From Apoda limacodes (taxonomy: Eukaryota > Arthropoda > Insecta > Lepidoptera > Limacodidae), in NCBI GenBank assembly GCA_946406115.1, contig OX291561.1, positions 7,556,273-7,620,272 of the forward strand: a stretch of 64,000 nucleotides of DNA, given 5' to 3'. Positions within the stretch are counted from its first letter, which is position 1, and the number at the start of each line of letters is the position of its first letter. Under the pieces are notes generated by a model. That model was not told where the DNA came from and did not search any database. It worked only from the letters and a program-made list of their open reading frames with translations. Shown here piece after piece: positions 48,801-59,671 of the stretch. The translations under genes and the position numbers were made by a program.

Positions 48801-49730
48801 AAAAAAAAATTTACTTCTATCTTTGCCTCAAGTTTTTAATTTAATTTAATTTAATTTAGAAAGTTTAAATTTAATTTAGCTCATAGTCTTATATGATTGA
48901 AAGACTCATTTCTTTTTACATTTCAGTGGTTTTTTTAAGTCAGTATTTTCAAATCTTATGTTTCATTTAAACTACCATTAAAGGTCCAAGATTCCCTTAG
49001 TCAGGAACACACAAATCTTACCAAACCACATTTTCTATATTAACACCTGATTTCCATGATCCTCACAAAATTACAGGACCACTCTTGGATATAAACCATT
49101 CTTTAAACACAAAAACCTTCAAAATAAAGGTAACATAAGAATTCAAAAACCTTTTGCAGAAAAATATATATAACTATAATTAATTCACCAGTATTTCTTG
49201 TTGTTTGATTAATTCTAGTCTATCTAATAGTCACATCAGTTTAACAATACCGCTAATAATACATTTAAAGGGTAATGGAAGCAAATAAGCCAATGGATAG
49301 CATGAAAACTCTATATATAAATGTGATCACATATTTTATTTTCAGACACAATAAACTACATCATAAGAGTATTAGGTACGGACAGATCTACCAACCTTCT
49401 TACTGTCTCTTGTCGAGTCTGCATTTTTTCAATGCTTTCAACTGTTGTGAAATCATGTCTTGAACTTTCCATATCATATTTCAAAAATGCAGACACTTTT
49501 TTTTTAGTTTTTATTGTCCTACCAAACCATTCCAAAGTGGCATCATCAGAAAAATAAAGACCAAGATTCTGTCTATCATGATCAGCCATATACTTATACC
49601 ATGTGATAAAAGTCCTAGCTTGTTGGCGGTCACAAAATTTATTTTTTGCATTATTGTTGTCTTCTTGAGTATTTCCAGAAATATTAGTCTTTTTGGAATA
49701 ACTCTTTCTGGTCAAAGGTGTTGAAGACAT
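45885..49730 (-). CDS. Uncharacterised protein with a split NTF2-like region, two exons, ~320 aa
   Basis: Exon A is 49730-49396 and starts at ATG (MSSTPLTRKSYSKK). Exon B is 46512-45885 and ends at TAA (FEEVA). The join AAG|GTTGGT to TTTTTTCAG|A keeps frame (335 nt then 628 nt). Exon A carries WYKYMADHDRQNLGLYFSDD and LEWFGRTIKTKKKVSAFL, which look like the front of an NTF2-like fold. The end of exon B has ECNGYIEFTRVRNNRAV, KCKVQISYSIDPLN and YIIWALRY, which look like its closing strands. A ~130-residue charged, serine-rich insert with KRK-type basic runs sits between. The fold is inferred from pattern alone and the function is unknown. GTAAGA a few bases upstream in exon A is a stronger-looking donor but would break the frame with exon B. 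The ATG is 6 nt inside an exon that begins after TTTTTCAG at 49737. Confidence 0.6.
46850..47290. repeat. Dispersed lepidopteran repeat(s)
   Basis: Phrases such as ATGGCGGCGCTAGTTAGC, GTTTGACTCCCGGGAAAGG, ACATAGGCTACTT and GTGGAACCGTGGGCAAAAGC...TAGTAT are typical of short interspersed elements in moth genomes. Boundaries are approximate. Confidence 0.45.
47595..47745 (+). mobile_element. RTE-type LINE 3' fragment
   Basis: GAGCTCCTGCATTCAGAGTG, CACGTTAAACTGTCAGTCG and GTTAAGCCAAGTCAGAGGC parallel the copy at 17498-17645 and the usual RTE 3' tail. Confidence 0.55.
48110..48360 (+). pseudogene. LINE ORF2 C-terminal remnant
   Basis: A frame at ~48117-48190 reads GVTDSPLCRGCMKAEEDKAP, the C-x2-C zinc-knuckle segment found near the C-terminus of many insect LINE ORF2 proteins. 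Slightly downstream, another frame reads LDFWTELGWYE, a usual last segment. The 3' end has ACAATGGGCCC...AAGTGTGGGAAAGTCC...AACTAACTAACTAACC. Confidence 0.6.
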
Positions 49731-49736
49731 TTTTTT

Positions 49737-51006
49737 CTGAAAAAGAAAAGTTAGCTATATACGCAAATAAAGTCAATTTCTAATTTCAAATTTTGGGAAT
49801 GAGGAGTCAATTTAATTTTCTTTCAATTTCTTCAGTCAAGTAATCAACATAGACAAGACCAGTTGTAGTCTTCACAACCAAAAGATTCCTAACTTTATAA
49901 GCTAGTAGGTGTGGAATTGTGCAAATTTACAATAGGTATGTACAATGTATGTAACATAATACATACATTACACACACAAAAAGGTTTTAGGTTGTTCATT
50001 TAACACTAGTCTTATTGGTCATACAATTTGAGATATCCCTTTATAATGAAAATCATGAGTCTAATAAGATGTATAATACAATTTTAATTGCTTAAGTACA
50101 AAACAAAGTTAGGATACAAGGAGGAAAGTGAGAAGCAGTTGTGTCTTAAATATCCACAGTGAAATCGTACTATTATTCACTCTGGATTTATTTATAAAGA
50201 TTTTTTTTAAACAAATTAAAAAATCTTTAGTTACAGCTGTCTAAATATATATAAAAAAAGTGGAACAGAAAGAGTATCTCTTGGATAAAATTTGACATGT
50301 TTTTGTGAAAAACAATATATTTAATTTTGTGTTTTGTAAATATATTTTATCTCATGCAATCAATTGATTACAGTTAACTGATTAAGTATCCCACTGCATT
50401 TTATTTAAGTTCTAAAGAAAGTTTAGCATATCTGCAAAGTTTGTGACCTACAGTCACAACAGTCACAACAGGTCCAAGCTTTCTTTTTTTAAGTTACTCT
50501 GTCCAAAGCTAATGTTAAAATTTGGTGAAGTTTGAGTTGGACTGTGGGTTCTGTAGCACCAACACAAACAACAACAAAAAGTGCCTCTAGGTGGTCACCC
50601 AACCAATGACTAATCACACCTGATGTTAATAACCTTTCCAATTTGTTTCATCTAAAACAATGTGGCTAGGCGACTATAACATTAAAGCTTGTATATATTA
50701 CTGTTTTTATGATACAGCAAAAACATGTTTCTTGTCTAGGGAATCCTCTTGAATTGTAAATTTATTAAAATTAGTTAGAGAAAATTTCAGCCATCTACCA
50801 GTTTTAATACAGTAGATAGAGCTCTTTGAAAGTCGGACTGGCAAACAGAAAGCGTAGGGTTAATAACAGGGTTCCATTGGCACCCTTTGGTTTTATTTTT
50901 TTATAATTAGCTTTAAATTTTCTTAGTAGATGAGTATTAATGTTATTAATTAATTGTTGTTATCTTAAATCTTTACATCATATTGAAGTACAATGGTTCA
51001 ACTTAC
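49737..51006 (-). other. Intron between the coiled-coil and NTF2-like reading frames
   Basis: Bounded by a strong minus-strand donor (AAAT|GTAAGTT, donor at 51006) and a good acceptor (CTTTTTCAG, ending at 49737). There are no coding exons that I can see. A GGGTTCC...CACCCTTTGG fragment at 50868-50905 belongs to the GGGTTCCGTACC repeat family. Confidence 0.45.
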
Positions 51007-51358
51007 ATTTTTCTGATAAGATTTTAACAATTTCCTGTGAGCTAATTTCACTACGTACTAAGTCTTGTTTCAGGTATTCTAGATGCCGTTTGCTTTCTTC
51101 AATATATGTGGTCAAGGACAGGTTGATTTCCAGCAATTCCTTGTGCAACGCCGTTACCTTCTGATTATTAGCAAAAATCTTTTCTGTAACGATAGAGACA
51201 TTTTTTTTCAATTACTGACAAAATCAAACAGTTGAAGTTGTTGACAATCAAAAATTTCGAATTTTAAACAATCTATAACCTAGACACTCACTCACGCAAT
51301 TTGCAGTTTGAAATGCTAAATCTTCACGAGTAAGATCCTCAAATGTTGTCGAATTCAT
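51007..51358 (-). CDS. Small coiled-coil protein, two exons, ~81 aa
   Basis: Exon 1 is 51358-51292 (ATG AAT TCG..., protein MNSTTFEDLTREDLAFQTAN...). It joins exon 2, 51183-51007, through donor A|GTGAGTG and acceptor GTTACAG, keeping frame (67 nt then 177 nt). Exon 2 is helical with heptad-like spacing of L, I and V (TALHKELLEINLSLTTYIEE, HLEYLKQDLV, EIVKILSEK). Its end is a strong donor. Joining the next acceptor (49737) makes a TAA immediately after SEK. Without that splice the frame runs seven codons further to a TGA. I do not recognise the family; size and shape would fit a small subunit of a coiled-coil complex. A minus-strand donor GTGAGT four bases earlier in exon 1 is an alternative that breaks frame. 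Confidence 0.55.
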
Positions 51359-52790
51359 AATGCCCTTTCATCAAAATTTCATATAATTTTCAATAATTTG
51401 TAATTTCTAGTTTTCTTTCAAACAATTTATTATTTTTTTTATAAAACAAACGAAAAAAAAAACCGTAGCTATAATTTTTTTTTTGTCCAGGCATCATCAG
51501 GAGCTCTGGAAGGCTGTTGAAAATTGAATCGAATCCTACTAGACTTTTAAAAAATAAACAAGTAAACACGTCTCCATTAGAAACTTACATACAGACTAGT
51601 ATTGTACCACTTATACACTCGTTAATATTTTTTTTTTATCAGGTTGTATTGTGTAAATAGGTTTTCAAGTGACAAAAAGCGCGTCACAATGATGGCGTTT
51701 TTACGACTAAAATATATTTGTTTATTGCAATTTCCCTTAGTGATTTGTTTCTTATCGTTAATTTCCAAGTTGGTAATTGACTAACAATGTAAAGAAAGTA
51801 ATAAATATAATGTATATAAGAAATACAAAACTGACTGACTGATTCAATGACATATCAAGGCAATACCCAAGGTGCTGAGTCTAGAAACTTGAAATTTGGC
51901 ATGTGGTGTCCTTGGTTGTCGAAGTGGTCCGCTAAGGAAAGATTTTGCTATATGGTGATTGAAAGTCTGTATGAGAATCGATTTTAAAGCTAAATGGATG
52001 AAAATTGGTATTTGGACTTAAGGTTGAAAAATCATGCCCTAGGGGGCAAAACAGGGAATGAAAATTTGTATGAGGATTCTGCTACTTTTTAGGTAAAACT
52101 ATGAAGTTCTTTCACTGTTTTTAGGCCACGTAGTAGATATCGTGGAAAAATTCTAGTTATTCATAATTTTTATTTTATTATTATTTAATAGAACCAGAAT
52201 TTTTTTCTTATAAATTGAGGTTCCATATTAATTGCCATCACCTAAAACAAAGGACCCACGTCACACACACACAACAATACAAAACAATTGGAAAAAGGCA
52301 TATATTAGGGGAGAGACATATATATATATTCATAAGCAACTAACTATTATAGTTTAATGTTAAATGTTTTGATATATTTTGTTAGGAGATGTATAAATGG
52401 CGTATTTACAAGGGATAACAAGAATCGCATATTTACAGGGCGTGGGATTTTGGTTTGAAGGATATCATACATAGAAACTGGGAATTTAGGGCAGCTAAAA
52501 ATATATGGTCAGGGGAGCCTACATCCAAACCATATTCACAAAGAAAGGAGTCTTTAATTCTAAGTTTTGTTAAGAAAACTCGGGTACAAACATGGCCCAA
52601 CCTCAGACGACATATGGAAGAAGTGACAGATTTATCACTGTTTCGTGATCGAAATAACCATGGTTTTGATGGAATAGATATTGGATTTGACCATAATATT
52701 TTCTTTTTCTAGCTCTCGACTGTCTCCATAAAGTGTTCCAGTATGTTGCAAGTTGTCTTTTTGCAAGGCATTGCAAGTCTAGTAGTGGCA
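51359..52790. other. Intergenic DNA with a dispersed repeat
   Basis: It probably holds the promoter of the minus-strand transcript starting near 51360-51600. About 51825-52170 is a known type of moth repeat (GAAACTTGAAATTTGGCATG, GGACTTAAGGTTGAAAAATC, CCACGTAGTAGATATCGTGG). The 85-codon open frame at 52455-52712 has no recognisable motif and is not called. Confidence 0.4.
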
Positions 52791-53245
52791 GGTGTACAAC
52801 GGCAATTTCGCTCGAAAACCGCAAATCGATGTAGAGTTTAGCCGTTTGGCACACAGGTATTTTAGAGCAAAACAATTATTTGTGCCGCAGTTCCTTAAAA
52901 TATTTCCCTTGGGGGGGTTTATTGTGTCATCATTTTTTGTATGGGATTTAAATATTTTTTTCAGAAACCCATCGTATGGGGTATCAAATGAAAGGGCTTA
53001 ATGAGCCGGTTCTAAAAATATACCACACAATTACCTTTGGGCTACTTAGTTTCATTTGAAACACACGATGGGTTTCTGAAAAGAAAAATTTTAAATCCCA
53101 TACAAAAAATTGATGACACCATAACCCCCCCCCCTAAGGGAAATATTTTGAGGAGCTGCGGCTCAAAATTATCGTTTTGCCCTTAAGTAACTGTGTGCCA
53201 AATAGCTAAACTCTACATCGATTTGCGTTTTTTTTTGCGTACACC
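52791..53245. mobile_element. Foldback element with ~200-bp inverted arms
   Basis: The two halves are reverse complements: GGTGTAC...CAAATCGATGTAGAGTTTAG, CCGTTTGGCACACAG, AAATATTTCCCTTGGGGGG and CCCATCGTATGGGG on the left return as GATGGGTTTC, CCCCCCCCTAAGGGAAATAT, CTGTGTGCCAAATAG, CTCTACATCGATTTGCG and GTACACC on the right. The loop is about 50 bp around 52990-53040. It has no coding capacity. LINE sequence lies on both sides. Confidence 0.85.
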
Positions 53246-53462
53246 TAGGACTATAGGGAGAAGATTTTGTAGTGGGTTGAAAGTCCTGTTTGAGCAGCAT
53301 CCTTAGCCCATTGGTCAGCCATCTCATTACCTTCCACACCACTGTGACCAGGAACCCAGGCAGGAACCACCTCAATACCTTGGATTTGACATGCATATAA
53401 TACTTTTTTTATCTCAAGAATGATGGGGGATAATAGTTCTGCCGTGTGAATCCAATACACTG
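53246..53462 (-). pseudogene. LINE RNase H domain fragment
   Basis: The minus-strand frame reads GIEVVPAWVPGHSGVEGNEM followed by ADQWAKDAA, the conserved C-terminal RNase H block (HSGxxGNExADxxAK) of I/R1/jockey-group LINEs. Upstream residues (AELLSPIILEIKKVLYACQ) fit the preceding helix. Reading on across the foldback element, 52690-52790 on the same strand may hold the next few codons, suggesting the foldback inserted inside this LINE. Confidence 0.7.
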
Positions 53463-53917
53463 GAAGTCAAAATACAGTGTTTAGACTTTACAGTGCTTAT
53501 TCGGTTTCTCTTTGTGCGTTTTATACCCCTACCTTCAGACATTTCATGAAAATGTGTTCAAGACTGAGATATCTATAGGAGGCAAACACTGTATTGCAGC
53601 GAACTATGGGAACTGACACGTTAAAACAATGCTACTTTAGTTACAGTTTCTTGCCGTGACAGCATCTACATAAGTACTAGATACAGTGTTATGGTTAAAA
53701 GATTTGTAGGTAAGTTACGGCGTGGCGCGGCCGGCGGCAGGCGGCAAGTCGTTTGTCGCGCGAGGGTGACGGAGTTATATTATATTTAGCTAGAAAGTGA
53801 GAGAAGTTGTCTATGTTTTTAACTATTAGTTGCTCTGATATCAATTTTTTAGGCAACTGAACAGTTAGTTTTGTTTTGAATTTCCTAAGTGATGCGCGTA
53901 TATAATTTAATGTGAAA

Positions 53918-56900
53918 ATGAGTGACGAACGAAATAAACTTTTGCTCCATTTATCTAAAAGTAATGTCCAATACCATAATAATACTGCAAACATGACGAA
54001 TGCCACTAAGTTAAATGAGGTGGTGTGTGAAAAAGAAAACGAACTAAATTACAGTAACAAACAATATCCTAGTGCTACCCTTCCGTATGACAACTTATTC
54101 GAAGATTTATCATCTCGAACTATAAGCCCAATATTGCCTCTCAGTGAATCACAATTACATGAATGTGTGTCTCAAGAAATTGGTGAACAAATCTACACTG
54201 AACTTCTACCTGTATTTAGCAATCCACTAGACTTATCATTAACATCCTTTGGGCGTCATCTACTAGATTTCAAGCACAGAGTAATAATAGCACAATAAAA
54301 AATATAAGATCATCACCTGATATAACATCAAATATAGTAGACAAGGAAAAGCATTGTAGTAATGATCTCCCAGACGCTTCATATGGCTCAAGAATTGAGG
54401 TAGAGGCATCAATCGAGACAGAGGCATCAATCATTTTGCGAGTGAAGTCACAAACTCCTGTAAAAAAAGTTAATTTTAAAAAGCGTATACTTGCCTCAGC
54501 TTGCACTGATGAACTTCAACTTCAGGCACGCGTCACGTCATCCTGGACCAACACTTCAGTCATTTCACAAAATGAGTCTCCATCACCTATAGAAAAAAGC
54601 AATAAAAAGCAGCTGTCTGTACGTACCTCAGCTTCATCAGTAACCTCACTGCCTGAGTCTCAACCTCCTGTAAATAAAGATAAAAAGAAACGGTCTGTAA
54701 GTAGCTCAGATTGTAGTATTCGCCAATGTCATTCTCAAAATACGTCTGCCTGGACTGACACATCCGCTGCTTCCGAAACTGAGTCTCAAACTCCTACAAA
54801 AAAGGCCAAGAAGAAGCAGTCTGCACGCACCTCAGCTTGTAGTGATCTTCAAAGTAGTTCCCGCGACACATCAGTAACCTCGCAGTCCAAGTCTTAACCT
54901 CCCATAAATAAAGATAAGAAGAAACAGTCTGCATGTACCCCAGAATGTAGTGTCTGCTATATTCACTCCTGCAATACGTCTGCCCAGACTGACACATCCG
55001 TCCGCCTCCGAAACTGTCTCTCAGCCTCCTATGAAAAAAGCCAAGAAGAAGCAGTCTGCACGTACCTCAGCTTGTAGTGATCTTCGAAATAGTTTACGCG
55101 ACACATCAGTAACCTCGCAGTCCAAAACCTCCCATGAATAAAGATAAGAAGAAACAGTCTGCATGTACCTCAGAATGTAGTATCCGCCTTAGTCACTCTC
55201 GCAATACGTCTGCCCAGACTGACACATCCGTCGCCTCCGAAACTGAGTCTCAGCCTCCTACAAAAAAAACCAAGAAGAAGCAGTCTGCACGTACTTCAGC
55301 TTGTAACGATCTCCAAAGTTGTTCACGCGAATCAAATACCTCTCAAATAGAGCCACAACCTCAGAATGGGCAAAAAAAACTGAAAGAGTAAGAAATTCAG
55401 CAGCTATGTTAGAAAAACAAAGGAGCAAACACCCTATTTTATCACCTTGTGGCTGTAAAAGTAAATGTTTAGGAAATATACCTCAAACTGAAAGAGATGA
55501 TATCAGGAATCAGTTTTGGATGTTAGACAGACAACGCCGTCTGTCTGATCTTCGGTTTTATTTTGTGCTACACATGATTTACCCCTTCGAGGAAAAACAG
55601 AAGATGGTTTTCAAAGACATTTCCGAGTTGAGGCAGGAGATACGGTTTCAAAAGACCACTTTGCGACTAGTTCGGAAAATGCCCTCTATGTATCCCATCA
55701 AGTACAAAACGAAATTATTGAAACCTGTGCTGATGTTCTTCGTGAAACCATTTCTGATGAAGCAAAAGAAGCGGCATACTTTTCAATCTTGGCTGACGAG
55801 ACAGCGGATATAAGCGGGACTGAACAGCTTTCAATGGGCATAAGATACGTCAAGTTTGACCGAACGAAACACAGTTACGTAATACTTGAAGAATTTTTGG
55901 GGTACAGACCACTTCAAAAATTAGATGCTGCATCGATTTCTGAAGTTATAATATCTTTTTTGACATCATGTGGTTTAGATGTCAACAAAATGGTTGGGCA
56001 AGGGTATGATGGTTGCTCCACAATGGCTGGACATGTTGCTGGAGTTCAGAAAATAATTAATGATAAATATCCCAAAGCAAAGTATTTCCACTGCGCTAGT
56101 CACATTTTAAATCATCTTGTTGTCAATGATTTAAATAATTTGAGTGAAATAAGAAATACTGTTGGAATGATTAAGGAAACTATAACTTTTTTTAGAGAGA
56201 GCATTTTACGGCGAAAAAAAGTTCCAAATATTCCCCTGTTTTGCGAAACCAGGTGGTCTGCAAAGTACAAAAGTATTCTAATTTTCGCTCAAAATTTCAC
56301 CAAAATTGTAGAAGCATTACAAGACCTCTCAGAAGATCAAGCCACTAATTCTAAGACAAAGGTTAGAGCTTACCAACTGCGCACTGCTTTGACCACCACA
56401 AACTTTATTGTGGCATTGCATATTATTGCTACTTACTCGGCAAAGCTTGAGCCTGTCTGCAACCAGCTTCAACAAGTGGATTTTGACATTAATTCAGTGA
56501 ATGACCGCGTTTGCAAACTCAATAAAATAATAGAGGGTCATAAACAAAACGCATCGCAGGAATTTACTGCTATATTTGGAGAAGCTACACAAAGTTGCGA
56601 AGACCTTAATATTGAGATTAAATGCCAACGAGTTACGAAACGACAGGCTCATCGATCCAACCACACATCCGAAAATGTTGAAGAATTTTACAGAAGAGCT
56701 CTATACATCCCTTACCTTGATTCGATCATTTCTTCTTAAAAAGCCAGATTTTCTGAAACACATAAAAAAACATTTTCTCTGTTACAACTACACCTAAAAA
56801 TAATAAAAGGCCTCAGTAAAGGAGAATTTCTTAGAGCTGCAAAAGACATTGAAAATTGGTATGGCGATCTTTTACCTAATTTTATTTCAGAAATCACGAC

Positions 56901-57192
56901 TTCGTTTGAAATGTGGAAATATCCACAGCCAGCGGCAAATGATATCAGTGGAATTGATCGATATGAAAAACATCTTATAGACTACATCGACGAGGCAAAA
57001 GATTTCTTTCTTTCGGTAGCAGAAGCGATCAAGGTTGGCCTTAGTCTACCCGTCACAACGTGCACAATAGAAAGATCTTTTAGCACACTGAGAAGAGTTA
57101 AAACTTGGAATAGGTCCACAACAGGTGACGAGCGACTGTCTGGATTATGCTTGTTAAGTGTTCACCGAGGCAAGATAACCAAGAACAATTAA
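53918..57192 (+). pseudogene. Chimeric ZMYM/DUF4371-type hAT transposase, broken
   Basis: The first part (53918-54298) is an acidic/polar frame starting MSDERNKLLLHLSKSN. It shifts frame at ~54260-54290 and runs into a basic, Ser/Thr-rich, internally repeated region (to ~55350) with stops and indels. A cysteine module follows at ~55430-55560 (SPCGCKSKCLGNIPQTERDD, FWMLDRQRRLSDL). At ~55567 it passes into a hAT catalytic frame: DLPLRGKTEDGF, QNEIIETCADVLRE, AYFSILADETADISGTEQLS, GQGYDGCSTMAGHVAGVQ, FHCASHILNHLVVND and CETRWSAKYKS. It ends with the dimerisation block CTIERSFSTLRRVKTW near 57060-57120. The hAT frame 55567-57192 is open except for one TAA at 56737-56739. Function would be cut-and-paste transposition; this copy looks inactive. 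Confidence 0.8.
54657..55350 (+). repeat. Tandem coding repeat, ~235 bp x 3, in the hAT-like gene
   Basis: Three diverged copies each carry two half-units: one reading NKDKKKxSxxxSxCS, the other KKAKKKQSARTSACSDL, separated by a QTDTSVASETESQPPTKK-like linker. The second copy has an extra C in ACATCCGTCCGCC and other indels that shift frame, and a TAA (54894-54896) sits at the first boundary. The runs of lysine resemble repeated nuclear-localisation signals. Confidence 0.75.
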
Positions 57193-57324
57193 GATAACTT
57201 TATAGAAAACGTCATTTATAAGTTCGGTCAAAAACCCCGCCGGCTGCAGTTGCTTTTTAAATGAAAATTGTGTAATTACTGCCTACTAATTATTGTGAAT
57301 AAAAAAATGATTTCCAACAGACGG

Positions 57325-57409
57325 CTTTTTATTTCAATAATTCCTGTTGATCCCGAGATTCCCAAGGGGTGCAAGTGCACCACTTGGCACCCCCCTGCCG
57401 GCGCCCATG
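57325..57409 (+). mobile_element. Likely 3' terminal region of the hAT element
   Basis: GGGGTGCAAGTGCACCACTT, GGCACCCCCCTGCC and GGCGCCCATG at 57365-57409 match the kind of GC-rich end seen on ZMYM-type hAT elements. A matching inverted left end near 53.4-53.9 kb was not found. Confidence 0.45.
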
Positions 57410-59665
57410 AGTGTTTTGTCAGTTATTTTATTTAGCCTATAACAGAGGTCATTGATGAATGTAGTGTAGGATAGTGCCTTAATTTTAAGAAATATTATGA
57501 AAATAATACGTAGACCTTTTTGTCTTTAGTGGTATTTACAAAAATATATTAGCCTGATATAACCTTATTTTGTAGTTTTTTGTGCCTAATCGAGTTGACA
57601 ACACTGTTAACGAGTAATAGCATTGGATAGTAAATTCACCGCGCTTCTTTGGGAGTGGTAATACTGGTAATGCGCCGGGCCAATCTACTACGTTCTTGTG
57701 ATCATTAACTTCGGTCATTGGTCTATCTTTTGTCAACCAATCATTGGAAAACCAGTGGGAAGTAGTGAGGATATCCAATGTAAGTGAATCTTTTTCTCTA
57801 AATAGACTTTTGGGAAGTTGTAAAACTTTGGCGATTTGTTGTAGTTTTATTAAAACGCTGATGACTCGTAATATTATCTAACAAGCAGCCATTTTGTTAC
57901 ATCTACTCATATTCGCCAACTCATAGCATGTGACGTAGTTGGATTTTATGTTCTGCTTCAGGAATTGCAGAATAATCGGTCAGAGTTACTAAAAGAAAGC
58001 TGTTTACCTAGAGAAAATATTACCTATCTCAATTATCAAAACACCAGTATGGTACCAGCACAGTTGCCGTTGAGGTGTGTTGCCAATACCTAGCAATCAT
58101 TTTTAGACAGACAAAAATATTTTGCCGTGTCACCACAAAGATCTCATTTCTCTGATTTTTATCAGGCATAAATCACAATTCTTTTGTACCAAAGACCATT
58201 AGCAGCTCAGTATCCCACAGAATCTGGTAGTACTTGTTGAGTGTTACTTGTCATAATCCTAAAATTTTCTAATCATTAAAATCCAGTTCTGGAGGAAACT
58301 ATGCTTGCTGCAGTAGCTGGCCACCGGCTAAGCACATAGCCATCACACATACACAAGTGGCAAATAGCGTGAAGAATAAGCAAATAAAAAGAATCTCTCT
58401 AAATATAAGACTTTCAGAAAGATATCTTAAATTGTAATTTTTATTTTATGTGATATTTTTAAAAAAATTTAAAGGTAGTTATCAAAACAAAGATATTCAT
58501 CAGATAAAGCATGTTTTCTTAATTCCAAAACCACATACTCATCAAATGTATAGGATATATATCACCATTCTTTCAAAAGAGTTTCCTTTCAATTTAAAAA
58601 ATAATGACACAAATTAATATTTTTATGTACATTGATCTATTTTTCCAACATCCTTATTTTTTTGGAATCAGTTGAAAACCAAAAATGCTATGTACTCTTA
58701 AATATTTATAACAGTTTATTTGCCTGTTTTATACTGTTTACTGTTCATCAAAAATAAAGAGTCCTAAATACTGTTTGTAGCAACCATGCAAAGCGTTAAA
58801 AAGACATAATTAAAATGGTGTCTATCTTCAGTCTATTGAGCTACCTTATTATTAAACAAAACAGTATTTTCTGATGAATGCTAAGTAGTGAGATGACAGG
58901 CACAGATATTTCTTACCTTAATCAAAAATAAGCACTTCACACATTCATTTTAAATTTGTTTTGCAATATGCCAAGTCCTAACTAATATGTTAAATAATTA
59001 ATAGTTAATAAAACAAAAATATATATTATTGCATCATTCATAATTTTTTCATGTCATTTTAGAAGTTCCCTAAATTGTATTTTATATTTGATTTAAAAAA
59101 AAAAAACAGAACTTAAGATCTAGCTATTTATGGTATTATGAATATTTGATAAGCTATGCTTTTTATATATTTTTTTACAAAGTTGCTGGAATTCCTGGTA
59201 TTGTGTAAAGCAACTGATGTGGCAAATTGACTAAATAGTTTTAGTGAATATTTGCATTTATTTTAAGTGTGATTTTAATGTAAGAGAAAATAATAAGAGA
59301 ATATCATAGTTTGGGATTGAGAATGCTAGAGCTTAAAAAAAAGTTTGGTTGTGAGGAGAGCAGTGGTGAAAAGTTGCTGGCTAGCACTACAAGCAATTTG
59401 CACTATTCACTGCGATTAGGGCAACCAACTTTGAACATGACATGCTACCTACCCTCATCGTGGTCACAATTCTTGGTCACTGCACTTAGTTTCTCGCCTC
59501 TGCAAATAATGTACCTAACACCCACATGGTGAATCCTTAAAGTGCTAAGAAATATAATCACCACCATGTGTATCTTTTTTAAAAATACATTATACAACTA
59601 TAACATATCACACTGAATACATATTTATAGGGAAACAACCGCCATTGAATCTCATTTTATTCCAG
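57410..59665. other. Intergenic/upstream intron of the Q-rich factor gene
   Basis: AT-rich. A 73-codon frame at 59311-59532 has no recognisable motif. The acceptor TTTTATTCCAG at 59655-59665 shows that at least one 5' UTR exon must lie here or further upstream. None could be fixed. Confidence 0.4.
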
Positions 59666-59671
59666 TGCAAA

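Larger units (their letters stand above)
46513..49395. other. Intron of the NTF2-like gene with repeats
   Basis: No further exon was seen. It contains a composite short repeat and two LINE fragments (separate entries) and TTTAA-type low-complexity DNA at 48835-48885. Confidence 0.45.

Noticed and set aside
52455..52875. Opposing 85- and 90-codon frames
   Set aside because: They run partly into the foldback element; no recognisable protein family.
59311..59532. 73-codon frame upstream of the Q-rich factor
   Set aside because: No motif, not Q-rich, and not joined by consistent splice sites to the exon at 59666.
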